From contig JADKKR010000007.1 of the NCBI GenBank assembly GCA_016720395.1, forward strand, positions 62,001-126,000: a stretch of 64,000 nt of DNA, read 5' to 3'. Every line of letters begins with the position of its first letter. Position 1 is the first letter of the stretch. A model generated the notes under the pieces. It did not search any database. It had not been told where the DNA came from and saw only the letters and a program-made list of their open reading frames with translations. A program made the translations under genes and the position numbers. The DNA comes from Geobacteraceae bacterium. GTDB lineage: Bacteria; Desulfobacterota; Desulfuromonadia; Geobacterales; Pseudopelobacteraceae. Positions 26,727-37,195 of this stretch are shown here, piece by piece.

Positions 26727-27765
26727 CCCCTGAGATTCCTTCTCCAGCCTCTGCAACTGACAATCCACACGCTTTGAACGCATCCCCGAGGGTCTCCCCG
26801 GGGATGTTCTTTTTCCAGCCTCCGTGAAAGTGGTCCGCCGCCAGCAGCAGGCCTCCCGGAACCAGCAAGCGGCTTAAGCACGACACAATACGTCGTACTG
26901 ATTCAGGCCGGTGCAGTATCGGTCCGCCCAGCAGGCCATTGCACAGGATCAGATCGAACGGTGCCGCCGCGGGCTCCGTCAGGATGTCGACACAGCAAAA
27001 GCGGATAGAAGCGAAGCACCCCTGCTCAAAAAAATCTCCGGTCTCCTCCCTGAAAAACGATTCGCGAACCGGGTCGTGGGGAAAACGTCCGTGGGCGGCC
27101 GCCCATGCCTCCAGCGGCTCGAGAGTCCACCCTTCAATTTCGAACCTGTCCGGCGACCACCCCTGGCTCACAAGCAATCGTGCCACACCGTAGGTATTGG
27201 CACCGTCACCGCTGGCCACATCAAGGCAGCGCAGGCGTATGCCATGACCATGCCTGTTGCGAATCCATTCCTCGATGACAGCTGACTGGCCCGGATAACG
27301 GTCAGAACCGCCCCCGTAGTAGCGATCCGGCATGAACGACCAGAACAGGAATCTCCTGCGCAGATCTTCATCGACAACCAGCTGCTGAAGAAGGCATGCC
27401 GGATTGGTGTACCGCCTGAGAAAGCAGGGAAAACCGGCCGCAATAGTCGCCCAGCCTGCTCCCTGTGTGAACGGGGTACTCGAAAATACGGGCGGATACA
27501 TCAGTGCCTGTCGGTAGAGGCTGAAAAAATGGGGGCGCAACTGGTCAATCGGCAGCCAGTGTTCGCTGCGGTAGGCAATTTCGGGGGTAATGTGCAGATC
27601 AGGACTGGGCCAGGGCGGCGGACAGCCGGCTATGCAGACAGAGAAGATGCGCTGCAGGTTCTGGATGCGCTGTGCGAATGGCAACGGGTTGAGGCGGGGA
27701 TTGACAAGTGTCGCGAGTGTAAGATCTGCATCTCCGGGGTCGCGGGACGGGGCAAACCGGATCAT
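26716..27765 (-). CDS. SAM-dependent methyltransferase-like protein (CheR-like fold)
   Basis: A 349-residue protein. Residues 170-230 hold a Rossmann methyltransferase motif I (CLDVASGDGANTYG), followed by a motif II/III-like acidic loop; the motif IV region is FDLILCNGLLGG and a later helix-strand reads LVPGGLLLAADHF. The organisation resembles CheR-type or class I methyltransferases with an N-terminal extension of 150 residues. Its ATG overlaps the mqnE stop (TGATG), so the two are coupled. A link to quinone synthesis is possible but unproven. Confidence 0.65.
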   Translation of the reverse strand: MIRFAPSRDPGDADLTLATLVNPRLNPLPFAQRIQNLQRIFSVCIAGCPPPWPSPDLHITPEIAYRSEHWLPIDQLRPHFFSLYRQALMYPPVFSSTPFTQGAGWATIAAGFPCFLRRYTNPACLLQQLVVDEDLRRRFLFWSFMPDRYYGGGSDRYPGQSAVIEEWIRNRHGHGIRLRCLDVASGDGANTYGVARLLVSQGWSPDRFEIEGWTLEPLEAWAAAHGRFPHDPVRESFFREETGDFFEQGCFASIRFCCVDILTEPAAAPFDLILCNGLLGGPILHRPESVRRIVSCLSRLLVPGGLLLAADHFHGGWKKNIPGETLGDAFKACGLSVAEAGEGISGARI

Positions 27766-28844
27766 CAGAAGACGCGCAGCGGCCGGTAGAGTGTGTCACG
27801 TTCCACCGGGATCCTGCCGGCTTTTCGGATCAGACTGATGATACCTTCCTTGCTCAGGGATTGCGGGCTGGGCGCACCGGCATCATGACCGATCTTTTCC
27901 TCCACCACGGTTCCGTCCAGGTCATTGACCCCGAAGGCCAGGGAGACCTGTGCGATCTTCTCGCCCAGCATGACCCAGTAGGCCTTTATGTGATCGAAAT
28001 TGTCCAGGAAGATGCGGGCTATGGCCAGGGTCTTGAGGTCATCCAACCCTGAGGTGCCCTTGATATCGAGTTTCAGATCGGAGTTTTCCGGCTGGAAAGC
28101 CAGCGGGATGAAAGCCTGGAAACCGCATGTATCGTCCTGCAGCCTTCGCAGCATATCCATGTGCGCCACCCTGTCGGCATGTGTCTCCACATGGCCGTAG
28201 AGCATGGTGGCATTGGTCTTCAACCCGTCCCGGTGCGCCAGGCGGATGATCTCCAGCCAGCGCTGCCCCGGGATCTTTTCCGGGCAGATCTTTTGACGGA
28301 CCTCCTCCACCAGTATCTCCGCCCCGCCCCCCGGCATTGAGCCGAGTCCAGCTGTCTTAAGCCGCTCCAGTACCTGCTGAATGGAGTTGCCGGAGATGCG
28401 GGCAAAGTAGTCGATCTCAACCGCAGTAAAGGCCTTGATATGCAGACGTGGTGCGGCAGTCCTGATAGCGCGCAGCACTTCCTCGTAATACTCAAACGGC
28501 AGGTCCGGGTGCAGGCCGCCGACAATATGTACTTCCGTGGCGCCCTCATCCTGTGCTTCCCCGGCACGTCGGCAGATTTCGTCCAGTGCCAGTGTATAGG
28601 CCCCCTCTTCACCGGAGGTTCGGGAAAAAGCGCAGAAGGCGCAGCGGTTGACGCAGATATTGGTGGGGTTAATATGGCGGTTAACGTTGAAGAAGACGTT
28701 ACGGCCGTTTTTGTGCTCATTGGCCAGGGCGGCCAGTTCGCCGATGGCAAGCAGATCGTTGGACCCGAACAGGGTCAGGGCCTCGTCGGTGGAGATACGC
28801 TGAGCGCTGCGGACTTTGGCGGCTATGGCTTCGAAGGTTGACAT
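27765..28844 (-). CDS. mqnE: Aminofutalosine synthase (menaquinone by the futalosine pathway)
   Basis: Radical SAM enzyme, 359 residues, joining chorismate-derived enolpyruvyl-benzoate with SAM to form aminofutalosine. The cluster motif CVNRCAFCAF (CxxxCxxC) follows NVNRHINPTNI, as in MqnE. Also seen: HIVGGLHPDLP and a C-terminal half of TIM-barrel pattern typical of MqnE. ATG 28844 gives the standard N-terminus; an in-frame TTG at 28880 also exists. MqnE and MqnC are similar, but the overall sequence fits MqnE better. Confidence 0.88.
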   Translation of the reverse strand: MSTFEAIAAKVRSAQRISTDEALTLFGSNDLLAIGELAALANEHKNGRNVFFNVNRHINPTNICVNRCAFCAFSRTSGEEGAYTLALDEICRRAGEAQDEGATEVHIVGGLHPDLPFEYYEEVLRAIRTAAPRLHIKAFTAVEIDYFARISGNSIQQVLERLKTAGLGSMPGGGAEILVEEVRQKICPEKIPGQRWLEIIRLAHRDGLKTNATMLYGHVETHADRVAHMDMLRRLQDDTCGFQAFIPLAFQPENSDLKLDIKGTSGLDDLKTLAIARIFLDNFDHIKAYWVMLGEKIAQVSLAFGVNDLDGTVVEEKIGHDAGAPSPQSLSKEGIISLIRKAGRIPVERDTLYRPLRVF

Positions 28845-28882
28845 ACCGGGAAGTTTACGGCAAAGCCGCCGGAGGTTCAACG

Positions 28883-28919
28883 AAAAAAGGCCTGACCGGT
28901 TCGGAAACCGGGCAGGCCT
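28883..28919 (-). terminator. Terminator of hcp
   Basis: On the minus strand a GC-rich hairpin (AGGCCTG and CCGG arms, with an ACCGGTT/AACCGG core) is followed by TTTTTT. It lies 26 nt past the hcp stop. Confidence 0.8.
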
Positions 28920-28944
28920 GGTACTGATTCAACGCGCAGGGAGA

Positions 28945-30540
28945 TTATCCCAGCATGGCCTTCATGTCAGCGTCAACCGTCGTAATCGGACCGACATTGA
29001 AGTTTTCCACCAGGAAGTTGAGCACGTTGGGGGTGATGAAGGCCGGCAGTGTCGGCCCGAGCTTGATGTTCTTGATACCGAGGTGGAACAGGGTCAGCAG
29101 GATCACGACCGCCTTCTGCTCATACCAGGAAAGCACCATGGAGAGCGGCAGGTCATTGACGCCACACTTGAAGGCACCTGCAAGGGCAACAGCAATCTGG
29201 ATGGCCGAGTAGGCGTCGTTGCACTGTCCGATATCCAGCAGTCGCGGGATGCCGCCGATGTCGCCGAACTCCAGCTTGTTGAAACGGTACTTGCCGCAGG
29301 CCAGGGTCATGATAACCGTGTCCTTGGGTGCCTTCTCGGCAAACTCGGTATAGTAGTTGCGGCCCGACTTGGCGCCGTCGCAGCCGCCCACCAGGAAGAA
29401 GTGCTTGATGGCACCGGACTTGACCGCATCGATTACCTTGTCAGCCACGCCCAGCACGGCGTTGTGACCGAAACCGGTCAGGATCTCCTGGCCCGGGTTC
29501 TCGGGCAGGGCCGGACATTCGAGGGCCTTGGCGATCACCGGTGAGAAATCCCAGCCATCGATGTGCTTGACGCCGGGCCAGGCCACCAGGCCCCAGGTGT
29601 AGAGACGGTCGGTGTAGGAGTCGGCCGGTTTCTGAATGCAGTTGGTGTTGAAGATGATCGCTCCGGGGAATTTGGCGAATTCCTGGGCCTGATCCTGCCA
29701 GGCACCACCGTAGTTGCCCACCAGGTGGCTGTATTTTTTCAGGCCGGGATAGCCGTGGGCCGGAAGCATCTCACCGTGGGTGTAGACGTTGATCCCCTTG
29801 CCTTCGGTCTGCTTGAGGATCTCTTCCATCATCTTCAGGTCGTGGCCGGATACCAGGATCGCCTTGCCGGCCTTGGTGCCGAGCTGGACTGCCGTCGGTA
29901 CCGGGTGGCCGTAGGTATCGGTGTGTGCGGTGTTGAGGAGCCCCATAACGGTCAGGTTCTGCTTGCCGCACTCCATGGAGAGCCCGACGAAATCCATCAG
30001 CCCCAGGCTGGAATCGGTAGTGGCGGCCAGCGCCTTCTGGAAGAAAGCCATGACTTCGTCATCGGTCCTGCCCAGGATCATGGCGTGATCCATGTAGGCT
30101 GCCATGCCTTTCAGGCCGTACATGAGGATCTCGATCACGGAACGGATGTCCTCATTGACGTGCTGGGTGTTGATGCCGTGCTGCTCGCCCTGGGCGATCA
30201 TGCCGGCCAGGTCGTCAGCCGGTTTCCAGTCGGCCACCGGGTTGGCGATGGCAGTGCCTGCTGCAGCTTTGGCCTTTTCCTTCAGTTCATAGCAGCGCTT
30301 GATCAGGCCGCCGATGCGGGGGGCATCGAAGTCCACGTTGGTGACCGTGGAGAAGAGGCCTTCGATGGTGAAACGGTCGATCTCTGCATTTCGCCCGATC
30401 TTGTCGGCATACAGTGCCAGGCTCTTCAGGCCGTAGAGCAGATGGTCCTGCAGGGCCGCCACATCAGGTTTCTTGCCGCAGACACCTGAAATGTTACAAC
30501 CGGTACCGTTTGCTGCCTGCTCGCATTGATTACAGAACAT
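28945..30540 (-). CDS. hcp: Hybrid cluster protein / hydroxylamine reductase
   Basis: A 531-residue iron-sulfur protein that detoxifies NO or reduces hydroxylamine. The N-terminal [4Fe-4S] motif has Cys3, Cys6, Cys15 and Cys21 (class I-like spacing). Hybrid-cluster ligands are visible downstream: HGEM, NTNCIQKP, GGCDGAKSGR and ACGKYRFNK. ATG 30540 has AAAGGAGG upstream; the frame continues upstream without support. Divergent to a DUF362 gene, with a Crp/Fnr-type palindrome between the two. Confidence 0.95.
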   Translation of the reverse strand: MFCNQCEQAANGTGCNISGVCGKKPDVAALQDHLLYGLKSLALYADKIGRNAEIDRFTIEGLFSTVTNVDFDAPRIGGLIKRCYELKEKAKAAAGTAIANPVADWKPADDLAGMIAQGEQHGINTQHVNEDIRSVIEILMYGLKGMAAYMDHAMILGRTDDEVMAFFQKALAATTDSSLGLMDFVGLSMECGKQNLTVMGLLNTAHTDTYGHPVPTAVQLGTKAGKAILVSGHDLKMMEEILKQTEGKGINVYTHGEMLPAHGYPGLKKYSHLVGNYGGAWQDQAQEFAKFPGAIIFNTNCIQKPADSYTDRLYTWGLVAWPGVKHIDGWDFSPVIAKALECPALPENPGQEILTGFGHNAVLGVADKVIDAVKSGAIKHFFLVGGCDGAKSGRNYYTEFAEKAPKDTVIMTLACGKYRFNKLEFGDIGGIPRLLDIGQCNDAYSAIQIAVALAGAFKCGVNDLPLSMVLSWYEQKAVVILLTLFHLGIKNIKLGPTLPAFITPNVLNFLVENFNVGPITTVDADMKAMLG

Positions 30541-30607
30541 GTGTGTTCCTCCTTTGGGGTTGTGTTTTAACTCGTTGTCGAGTTTTTTCTGTTTGTATGA
30601 TATGGAG

Positions 30608-30647
30608 AGTATAGCATCCCTTTCGAACTTTACTTGACGCTGGTCAA
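30608..30647 (-). promoter_or_regulatory. hcp promoter with Crp/Fnr-type operator
   Basis: TTGAC-GCTG-GTCAA (30634-30647) is a perfect 5+5 palindrome of the Crp/Fnr/HcpR kind. On the minus strand TATACT lies at 30608-30613. With the start about 7 nt beyond it, the palindrome centre sits near -40, the classic class II activator position. No good -35 box is present, consistent with activator dependence. The operator could also serve the divergent gene. Confidence 0.6.
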
Positions 30648-30671
30648 AAATATCCACATTGGAGGTAACCG

Positions 30672-31775
30672 ATGTCCAAGGTCTATTTCGCCGACATGCG
30701 GGCGAGCCACAAGGAAAATCTGTTTGACAAGATAGCGAAGCTGCTGACGGCGGCGGGAATTGACGATGCTGTGGCGGCTGACGATCTGACCGCGGTCAAG
30801 ATCCATTTCGGCGAAAAAGGCAATAGCGCCTTTATCCGCCCCATATTCGCACGGCGGGTCGTGGAGGAGATCAAGAGGAGAGGAGCCCGGCCGTTCCTGA
30901 CCGATTCTTCCACGCTGTATCCCGGCGAACGCAAGGAAGCGATTTCGGCTCTGACCTGTGCCATCGAGAACGGTTTCGGCTACGCCTGCGTGGGTGCGCC
31001 GCTGATCATCAGCGACGGTCTGCGCGGCGTCACGGAAACCGAGGTCGCTGTGAAGGGGGAACTGCTGAAGAAGGTCTACATCGGCACCGAAATCGTCGAG
31101 GCCGATTCGCTGGTCTGCCTGACCCATTTCAAATGTCACGAACTGACCGGCTTTGGCGGGGCCATCAAGAACCTGGGCATGGGCTGCGCCAGCCGCAAGG
31201 GGAAGCTGGTCCAGCACTCCACCGTGGCACCCATGGTCGCGGAGAAGTACTGTACCGGCTGCGGAGCCTGTCTGAAGGCCTGCGCCCACGATGCCATCGC
31301 CGTCATCGAGGGCAAGGCAGCCATCGATCCCACCCTCTGCGCCGGCTGCTCGCGCTGCATCACGGTCTGCCCGGTCAAGGCCATCAATATCCAGTGGAAC
31401 GAGGCGGCCGACCTGGTCATGCGCAAGATGGCCGAGTACGCCAGGGGTGCATTGAACGGAAAAGCCGACAAGACGGTCTTCCTCAGCTTTATCACCCAGG
31501 TATCACCGGCATGCGACTGCTACGGCCACGCCGACGCCCCGATCGTTAACGACATCGGTATCTGCGCATCAACAGATCCGGTGGCGATCGACCAGGCCTG
31601 TGCCGACCTGGTCAACGGGACGCGCGGCAACGAAGGTTCGGCCCTGCAGAGCGGACACGAGCCGGGCGGCGACAAGTTCCGCGGCTGCTGGCCCGAGATT
31701 CCCTGGGAGGTGCAGCTTGAGCACGCCGAAAAAGTCGGCCTGGGGAGCAGGAAGTACGAGCTGGTGCGGATCTGA
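30672..31775 (+). CDS. DUF362 protein with two [4Fe-4S] clusters
   Basis: A 367-residue iron-sulfur protein. The DUF362 region (KIHFGEKGNSAFIRP, TDSSTLYPGER, LVCLTHFKCHELTGFGGAIK) flanks a ferredoxin domain with CTGCGACLKAC and CAGCSRCITVCP. DUF362 proteins are unassigned. GGAGG lies upstream of the ATG. Divergent from hcp with the shared operator region 30541-30671, so it may be part of the same nitrosative or redox response. Confidence 0.8.
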   Translation: MSKVYFADMRASHKENLFDKIAKLLTAAGIDDAVAADDLTAVKIHFGEKGNSAFIRPIFARRVVEEIKRRGARPFLTDSSTLYPGERKEAISALTCAIENGFGYACVGAPLIISDGLRGVTETEVAVKGELLKKVYIGTEIVEADSLVCLTHFKCHELTGFGGAIKNLGMGCASRKGKLVQHSTVAPMVAEKYCTGCGACLKACAHDAIAVIEGKAAIDPTLCAGCSRCITVCPVKAINIQWNEAADLVMRKMAEYARGALNGKADKTVFLSFITQVSPACDCYGHADAPIVNDIGICASTDPVAIDQACADLVNGTRGNEGSALQSGHEPGGDKFRGCWPEIPWEVQLEHAEKVGLGSRKYELVRI

Positions 31776-31879
31776 ACACGTTACCGGGGCGACACGCACT
31801 CGACATCCGGCGGGAACCAAATTGTAGCTGGCATTATTTTCATGAGCTGTGATACACAGATGATGCTGTAAACTTTAAT

Positions 31880-31985
31880 ATGAAATGGCGCTTTGATCGC
31901 ATGGTTTCAGGTGGAGGGGCGGTGAGTCTCACGCAAATCAGGAGGGGCGCTCCTCCCGAATCCCAACCAAATATTTCCAACGACT
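31880..31985 (+). ncRNA. Unidentified structured leader before glpK
   Basis: Several short helices can be drawn: GTGA-GTC-TCAC, then AGGAG-GGGCG-CTCCT, closed by GGTT/AACC, followed by a strong terminator at 31996. The unpaired linker GCAAATC between the helices is the kind of stretch conserved in riboswitches, but I could not match a known class. A 38-codon frame from ATG 31901 also runs through it into the terminator, without a good ribosome binding site. Possible attenuator, sRNA or leader peptide. Confidence 0.35.
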
Positions 31986-31995
31986 CGTCTCACAC

Positions 31996-32036
31996 AAGGA
32001 CGGACGGCTTCGCATGAGGCCGCCGTCCTTTTTTGT
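31996..32036 (+). terminator. Terminator/attenuator upstream of glpK
   Basis: AAGGACGG-A-CGGC pairs with GCCG-CCGTCCTT (12 bp with one bulged A) and is followed by a run of T. It lies in the leader, 126 nt before glpK, well away from the DUF362 stop (221 nt), so it may terminate a short leader RNA. Confidence 0.7.
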
Positions 32037-32161
32037 TTGCATAGAGGTACATCCGTAGTTCCGGATACCCGCTTGCGGTCGTTTTCACCTATCTCGTCAT
32101 TTCAGGTTCGAAAATATTTACACCGGCAGCATCATCAAACCGCCGGCGGAGGTTATGAACC

Positions 32162-33648
<1,487 letters not shown>

Positions 33649-33652
<4 letters not shown>

Positions 33653-34758
33653 CAACCGATAGCAATGTCCCGGAAGGCCTCCGGCGCTCCCGGGCACATT
33701 CCGATGCGATGCTGGAATGGCTGCGGGGCAAGGGCAAGACTCTCATCATCATCCATGACAATCCGGACCCGGATTGCCTGGCCTCGGCCATGGCACTGCG
33801 CCACCTGCTGGCCATGAAACTGAGCCGGGACGCGGTGATCGCCTTTTCCGGCATGATCGGGCGCAGTGAAAACCTGGCCATGGCCAAGGAGCTGGAGATC
33901 ACGCTGATCCCCCTGGAACTGGTCGATCCGGATGAATTCAGCGCGGTCTGCATGCTGGACACCCAGCCGGGCACCGGCAACAACTCCCTGCCTGCGGGGT
34001 GCCGGGTGGATATCGTCATCGATCATCACCCCCTGCGCGAGGCAACCAGGGCCTGCCGCTGGGTGGATGTCCGCGATGATTACGGCGTTACCGCGACGAT
34101 CCTCTACGAATACCTGCTGGCGCAGGATGTCTCGATCGGCACAAAACTGGCTACTGCGCTGTTCTACGCGATCAAGTCCGAGACCCAGGACCTGGGGCGG
34201 GAGTCCAACCAGCCCGACCGGGACGCCTACCTGCGCCTCTTCCCGCTGGCGAACAAGCGGCTGCTGTATGAGATCACCAATCCCAAGCTGCCGGTGGAGC
34301 ACTTCCGGACCATCCACCGTGGGGTTGAAAATGCGACGATCTACGGCAGGCTGCTGGTGGTGAACCTGCAGGCGATCTGCTTTCCCGAAGTGGTGTCGGA
34401 GATGGCCGACTACCTGGTCCGGCTGGAGGGTATCGAGACGGTGCTGAGCATGGGGCATTACAACGACGATATGATCCTCTCCATCCGCACGACCAGCCAT
34501 CTCCTCAACGCGGGCGAGATCATCAGAACGTTGCTGGCGGGCCGGGGAGCCGGCGGAGGTCACGGCATGATGGCCGGCGGCATCCTGTACAATGTTCCCG
34601 GCGACGACGCCGGGCTGCTGGAGATCGAGGCGTCCCTGACCAGGGGGCTGCTGCTGGAACTGGCCATCGGGGATGTGACGCCGGCCCGGCTGATCGAGCC
34701 AGGCCAGGCGGATTGCAGGACAGGAGTTCCTGGGACACCATACGTAAGTATCAACTGA
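33649..34758 (+). CDS. DHH-family phosphoesterase (NrnA/RecJ-like)
   Basis: A 369-residue protein. DHH motif I is HDNPDPDCLASA; the family signature is IDHHPL; a further metal-site aspartate is in DTQPG. A C-terminal DHHA1-like glycine loop (GAGGGHGMMAGG) binds substrate phosphate. NrnA-type enzymes degrade short oligonucleotides or pAp or c-di-nucleotides; which one is not resolvable here. ATG 33649 overlaps the glpK TGA (ATGA), giving translational coupling. Confidence 0.85.
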
Positions 34759-34813
34759 GACAATATACCGTCCCTTTAATTCCGGATGGCGCACAGTAAG
34801 CCAAGGAGTTCGC

Positions 34814-34978
34814 ATGACAATCCGAACTATGATATGCCTGATAATCCTGACCCTGTTCACCGCTGCCATCCCTGCGCACTCGACGGATCTCCCCCCAGCC
34901 CCGAATGGCTGCTCGTGGACCAGGTTCGACGAGACGAAGAGTGCGTTCCTGAATCTAGCTCTGTTCCAGGCCAAGTAG
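34814..34978 (+). CDS. 54-residue exported protein of unknown function
   Basis: Small gene with AAGGAG 5 nt before its ATG. Residues 1-23 form a signal peptide (MTIRTMICLIILTLFTAAIP, then AHS). The short mature part contains a single Cys, in PNGCSW. It is followed 11 nt later by another small gene, and both have strong ribosome binding sites. No family was recognised. Confidence 0.6.
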   Translation: MTIRTMICLIILTLFTAAIPAHSTDLPPAPNGCSWTRFDETKSAFLNLALFQAK

Positions 34979-34989
34979 GAGGTGCGCAG

Positions 34990-35100
34990 ATGCAAGAGAA
35001 TCTCGATGCAAAACAGGAGCTGATCCCCTTTACGATCGCCCTGACCATCGTCTCGACGCTCTATTTCATCTACCCATCACTGTATATTCCCACGCAATAA
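34990..35100 (+). CDS. 36-residue single-span membrane protein
   Basis: Reads MQENLDAKQELIP followed by one hydrophobic helix of about 20 residues, ending in a short YIPTQ tail. AGGAGG starts 13 nt before the ATG. It ends 12 nt before dtd. The pair with the 54-residue gene may form a small membrane unit. Function unknown. Confidence 0.6.
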   Translation: MQENLDAKQELIPFTIALTIVSTLYFIYPSLYIPTQ

Positions 35101-35112
35101 AGGAACCAACTC

Positions 35113-35550
35113 ATGAAAGCAGTCATCCAGCGCGTCACCTCATCGTCTGTAGTAGTTGACAACCGGACCGTCGGCACCATCGGTCGGGGGATTACCGTAC
35201 TGCTGGGAGTGGAGAGGGGGGACGACGAATCAAAGGCCGACTGGCTGGCCCGGAAGATCTGCGACCTGCGGATTTTTTCCGATGAAGCCGGGAAGATGAA
35301 TCGTTCGGTTACCGAGGCCGGCGGCGAACTGCTGGTTGTTTCCCAGTTCACCCTGGCCGGCAACTGCGCCAAGGGGAAGCGTCCCTCATTCGATACCGCC
35401 GCACCGCCTGACGAGGGCAAACGCCTGTACGACTACTTCGTGGACGCAGTCAGAAAGCTCGGCCTGCCGGTGCAGACCGGCATCTTCCAGGCTGACATGC
35501 AGGTCCATCTTGTCAATGACGGGCCGGTGACATTTATTCTCGAACGCTGA
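35113..35550 (+). CDS. dtd: D-aminoacyl-tRNA deacylase
   Basis: A 145-residue DTD-family protein that removes D-amino acids from charged tRNAs. The family signatures SQFTLAG and NDGPVTF are present, plus the N-terminal MKAVIQRV and internal GDDESKADWL. AAAGGAA precedes the ATG. Confidence 0.95.
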   Translation: MKAVIQRVTSSSVVVDNRTVGTIGRGITVLLGVERGDDESKADWLARKICDLRIFSDEAGKMNRSVTEAGGELLVVSQFTLAGNCAKGKRPSFDTAAPPDEGKRLYDYFVDAVRKLGLPVQTGIFQADMQVHLVNDGPVTFILER

Positions 35551-35631
35551 TCCCCCGGAACACCAGAGACAACGATATTGGTTGACACGACAGACTGTCA
35601 GACCTTACAGTGAGCCGACTTCGAGGCGGCC

Positions 35632-36132
35632 ATGATTTCAAAGGAAAAACTGAAGCAGCAGTTCAAGACGATCATGTCCCTGGACAGCCATCCGGGACAT
35701 ATCTCTGCCGGCTTTGCCGTGGGGGTCTTCATCAGCTTCACACCGCCCATACCCGGCCTGCATACGGCGCTGGCCCTGATCATCGCCTTTGTATTCCGCC
35801 TTAACAAACTGACCTGCATCACCGGTTCCTGGATCAATTCCCCCATAACCGTCGTTCCATCCATGATTCTGAGTTACAAACTGGGTAAATGGATTCTCGG
35901 AGGGGATGGCACATCGGAGCTGAATATCCGCAATCTGGACTGGGCTTCTCTCAAGGGTATCATGCTGCACCACTCCAAACCGCTGCTGCTGGGCTGCTCA
36001 ATCATCGGCTTCGTTGCAGCGGTAGCTGCATACTTCATCTGCTACTGGCTGGTTGTTTTCTTCAGGCGCAAAGATGCTGCTCTGGCTGAGATTACACGGG
36101 AGATGGAAGTGGTGGGGGAGGATCTGGAGTAG
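35632..36132 (+). CDS. DUF2062 membrane protein
   Basis: A 166-residue protein. Two hydrophobic segments and the GHISAGFAVGVFISFTPPIPG plus NSPITVVPS signatures are of the DUF2062 family. The C-terminal tail is charged. Members are often near or fused to glycosyltransferases, but here it only follows dtd. Role unknown. The start ATG has only a weak ribosome binding site. Confidence 0.8.
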   Translation: MISKEKLKQQFKTIMSLDSHPGHISAGFAVGVFISFTPPIPGLHTALALIIAFVFRLNKLTCITGSWINSPITVVPSMILSYKLGKWILGGDGTSELNIRNLDWASLKGIMLHHSKPLLLGCSIIGFVAAVAAYFICYWLVVFFRRKDAALAEITREMEVVGEDLE

Positions 36133-36168
36133 GTAGACCTGTAAAAAAACTTACTGCTGGAACTGTTT

Positions 36169-36198
36169 CGGGCGGGGCTGACCCCGCCCGTTTTCATT
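36169..36198 (+). terminator. Terminator after the DUF2062 gene
   Basis: Perfect 9-bp stem CGGGCGGGG/CCCCGCCCG (36169-36177 with 36182-36190), tetraloop CTGA, followed by TTTTCATTTT. It slightly overlaps the end of pit on the other strand. Confidence 0.85.
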
Positions 36199-37195
36199 TT
36201 CCAAGCAGCGGGCTCATGACTTGATAGGCCAGATAGGCAACCAGTGCCGATGCCGGTATGGTCAGCACCCAGGCCACCAGGATACGCTGGGCCACCTTCC
36301 AATTGACGGCGGTCAAACGCTTGGAGAGACCGACCCCCAGAATAGTGGAGGTGATGACATGGGTTGTGCTGGTAGGCATGCCAAAGGCCGAAGCTCCCAG
36401 GATGACACCGGCCGAAGCGGTCTCCACGCAGAAGCCGTGCACCGGCTGGAGCTTGACGAAATCGTGCCCCACTGTCTTGATGATGCGCCAGCCACCGGCG
36501 GCCGTCCCCAGCGCCATGGCCGTGGCACAGGCGACCATCACTTCCCAGGGAACTGTAAAGCTGGAGATGGCGCCGTAGCTCAAGAGCGCCATGGTGATGA
36601 CCCCCATGGATTTCTGGGCGTCTGCAGTCCCGTGTGAGAAGGCCATCAAAGCAGCCGATGCAATCTGCAAACGCCGGAAGTTCTTGTTGAGCCCGGATGG
36701 TGCGTAGTTGCGAAACACCCGGTAGAGAATCAGCATGAAGATAAATCCGACAAGCGTTCCCAGGACCGGCGAAATCAGCAGCGCCAGGATGATTTTTTTA
36801 AGGCCGGCCCACTTCAATGCCCCAAGACCGGCATGGGCGAATACGGATCCCATGATGCCGCCGATGATGGCGTGGGATGACGATGAAGGCAGCCCATAGT
36901 ACCAGGTGACCAGATCCCAGACTATGGCACCGATGACACCAGCCAGGACCACCATCTGGGTAATATTGTCCTTATCCACAATACCCTTGCCGATAGTCGA
37001 GGCAACTTTCGTAGAGATCATGGCGCCGGCGAAGTTAAGGCCCGCTGCCATGAATATGGCTGCCTTGACCGACATTGCCCGGGTGGAGACGCAGGTGGCA
37101 ATGGCGTTGGCTGTGTCGTGGAAACCGTTGATGTAATCGAAGAGAAGCGCAGCCACAATCACCAGGCAGAGCATCACGAAAGCAGCATCAAGCAT
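36194..37195 (-). CDS. pit: Low-affinity inorganic phosphate transporter (Pit)
   Basis: A 333-residue membrane carrier of the PiT family (metal-phosphate:H+ symport). The duplicated signatures are GFHDTANAIAT near the N-terminus and the second copy FSHGTADAQKSMG; the SSSSHAIIGG and STTHVITSTILG helices are also typical. Overlaps the upstream DUF47 gene by 8 bp, the standard PitA/DUF47 pairing. Confidence 0.93.
   Translation of the reverse strand: MLDAAFVMLCLVIVAALLFDYINGFHDTANAIATCVSTRAMSVKAAIFMAAGLNFAGAMISTKVASTIGKGIVDKDNITQMVVLAGVIGAIVWDLVTWYYGLPSSSSHAIIGGIMGSVFAHAGLGALKWAGLKKIILALLISPVLGTLVGFIFMLILYRVFRNYAPSGLNKNFRRLQIASAALMAFSHGTADAQKSMGVITMALLSYGAISSFTVPWEVMVACATAMALGTAAGGWRIIKTVGHDFVKLQPVHGFCVETASAGVILGASAFGMPTSTTHVITSTILGVGLSKRLTAVNWKVAQRILVAWVLTIPASALVAYLAYQVMSPLLGK

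Noticed and set aside
29563..30489. 308-codon plus-strand frame inside hcp
   Set aside because: It is the antisense shadow of a well-supported gene; composition follows hcp codon bias.
31901..32017. 38-codon leader peptide in the glpK leader
   Set aside because: No ribosome binding site and it runs into the terminator stem; not called as a gene.
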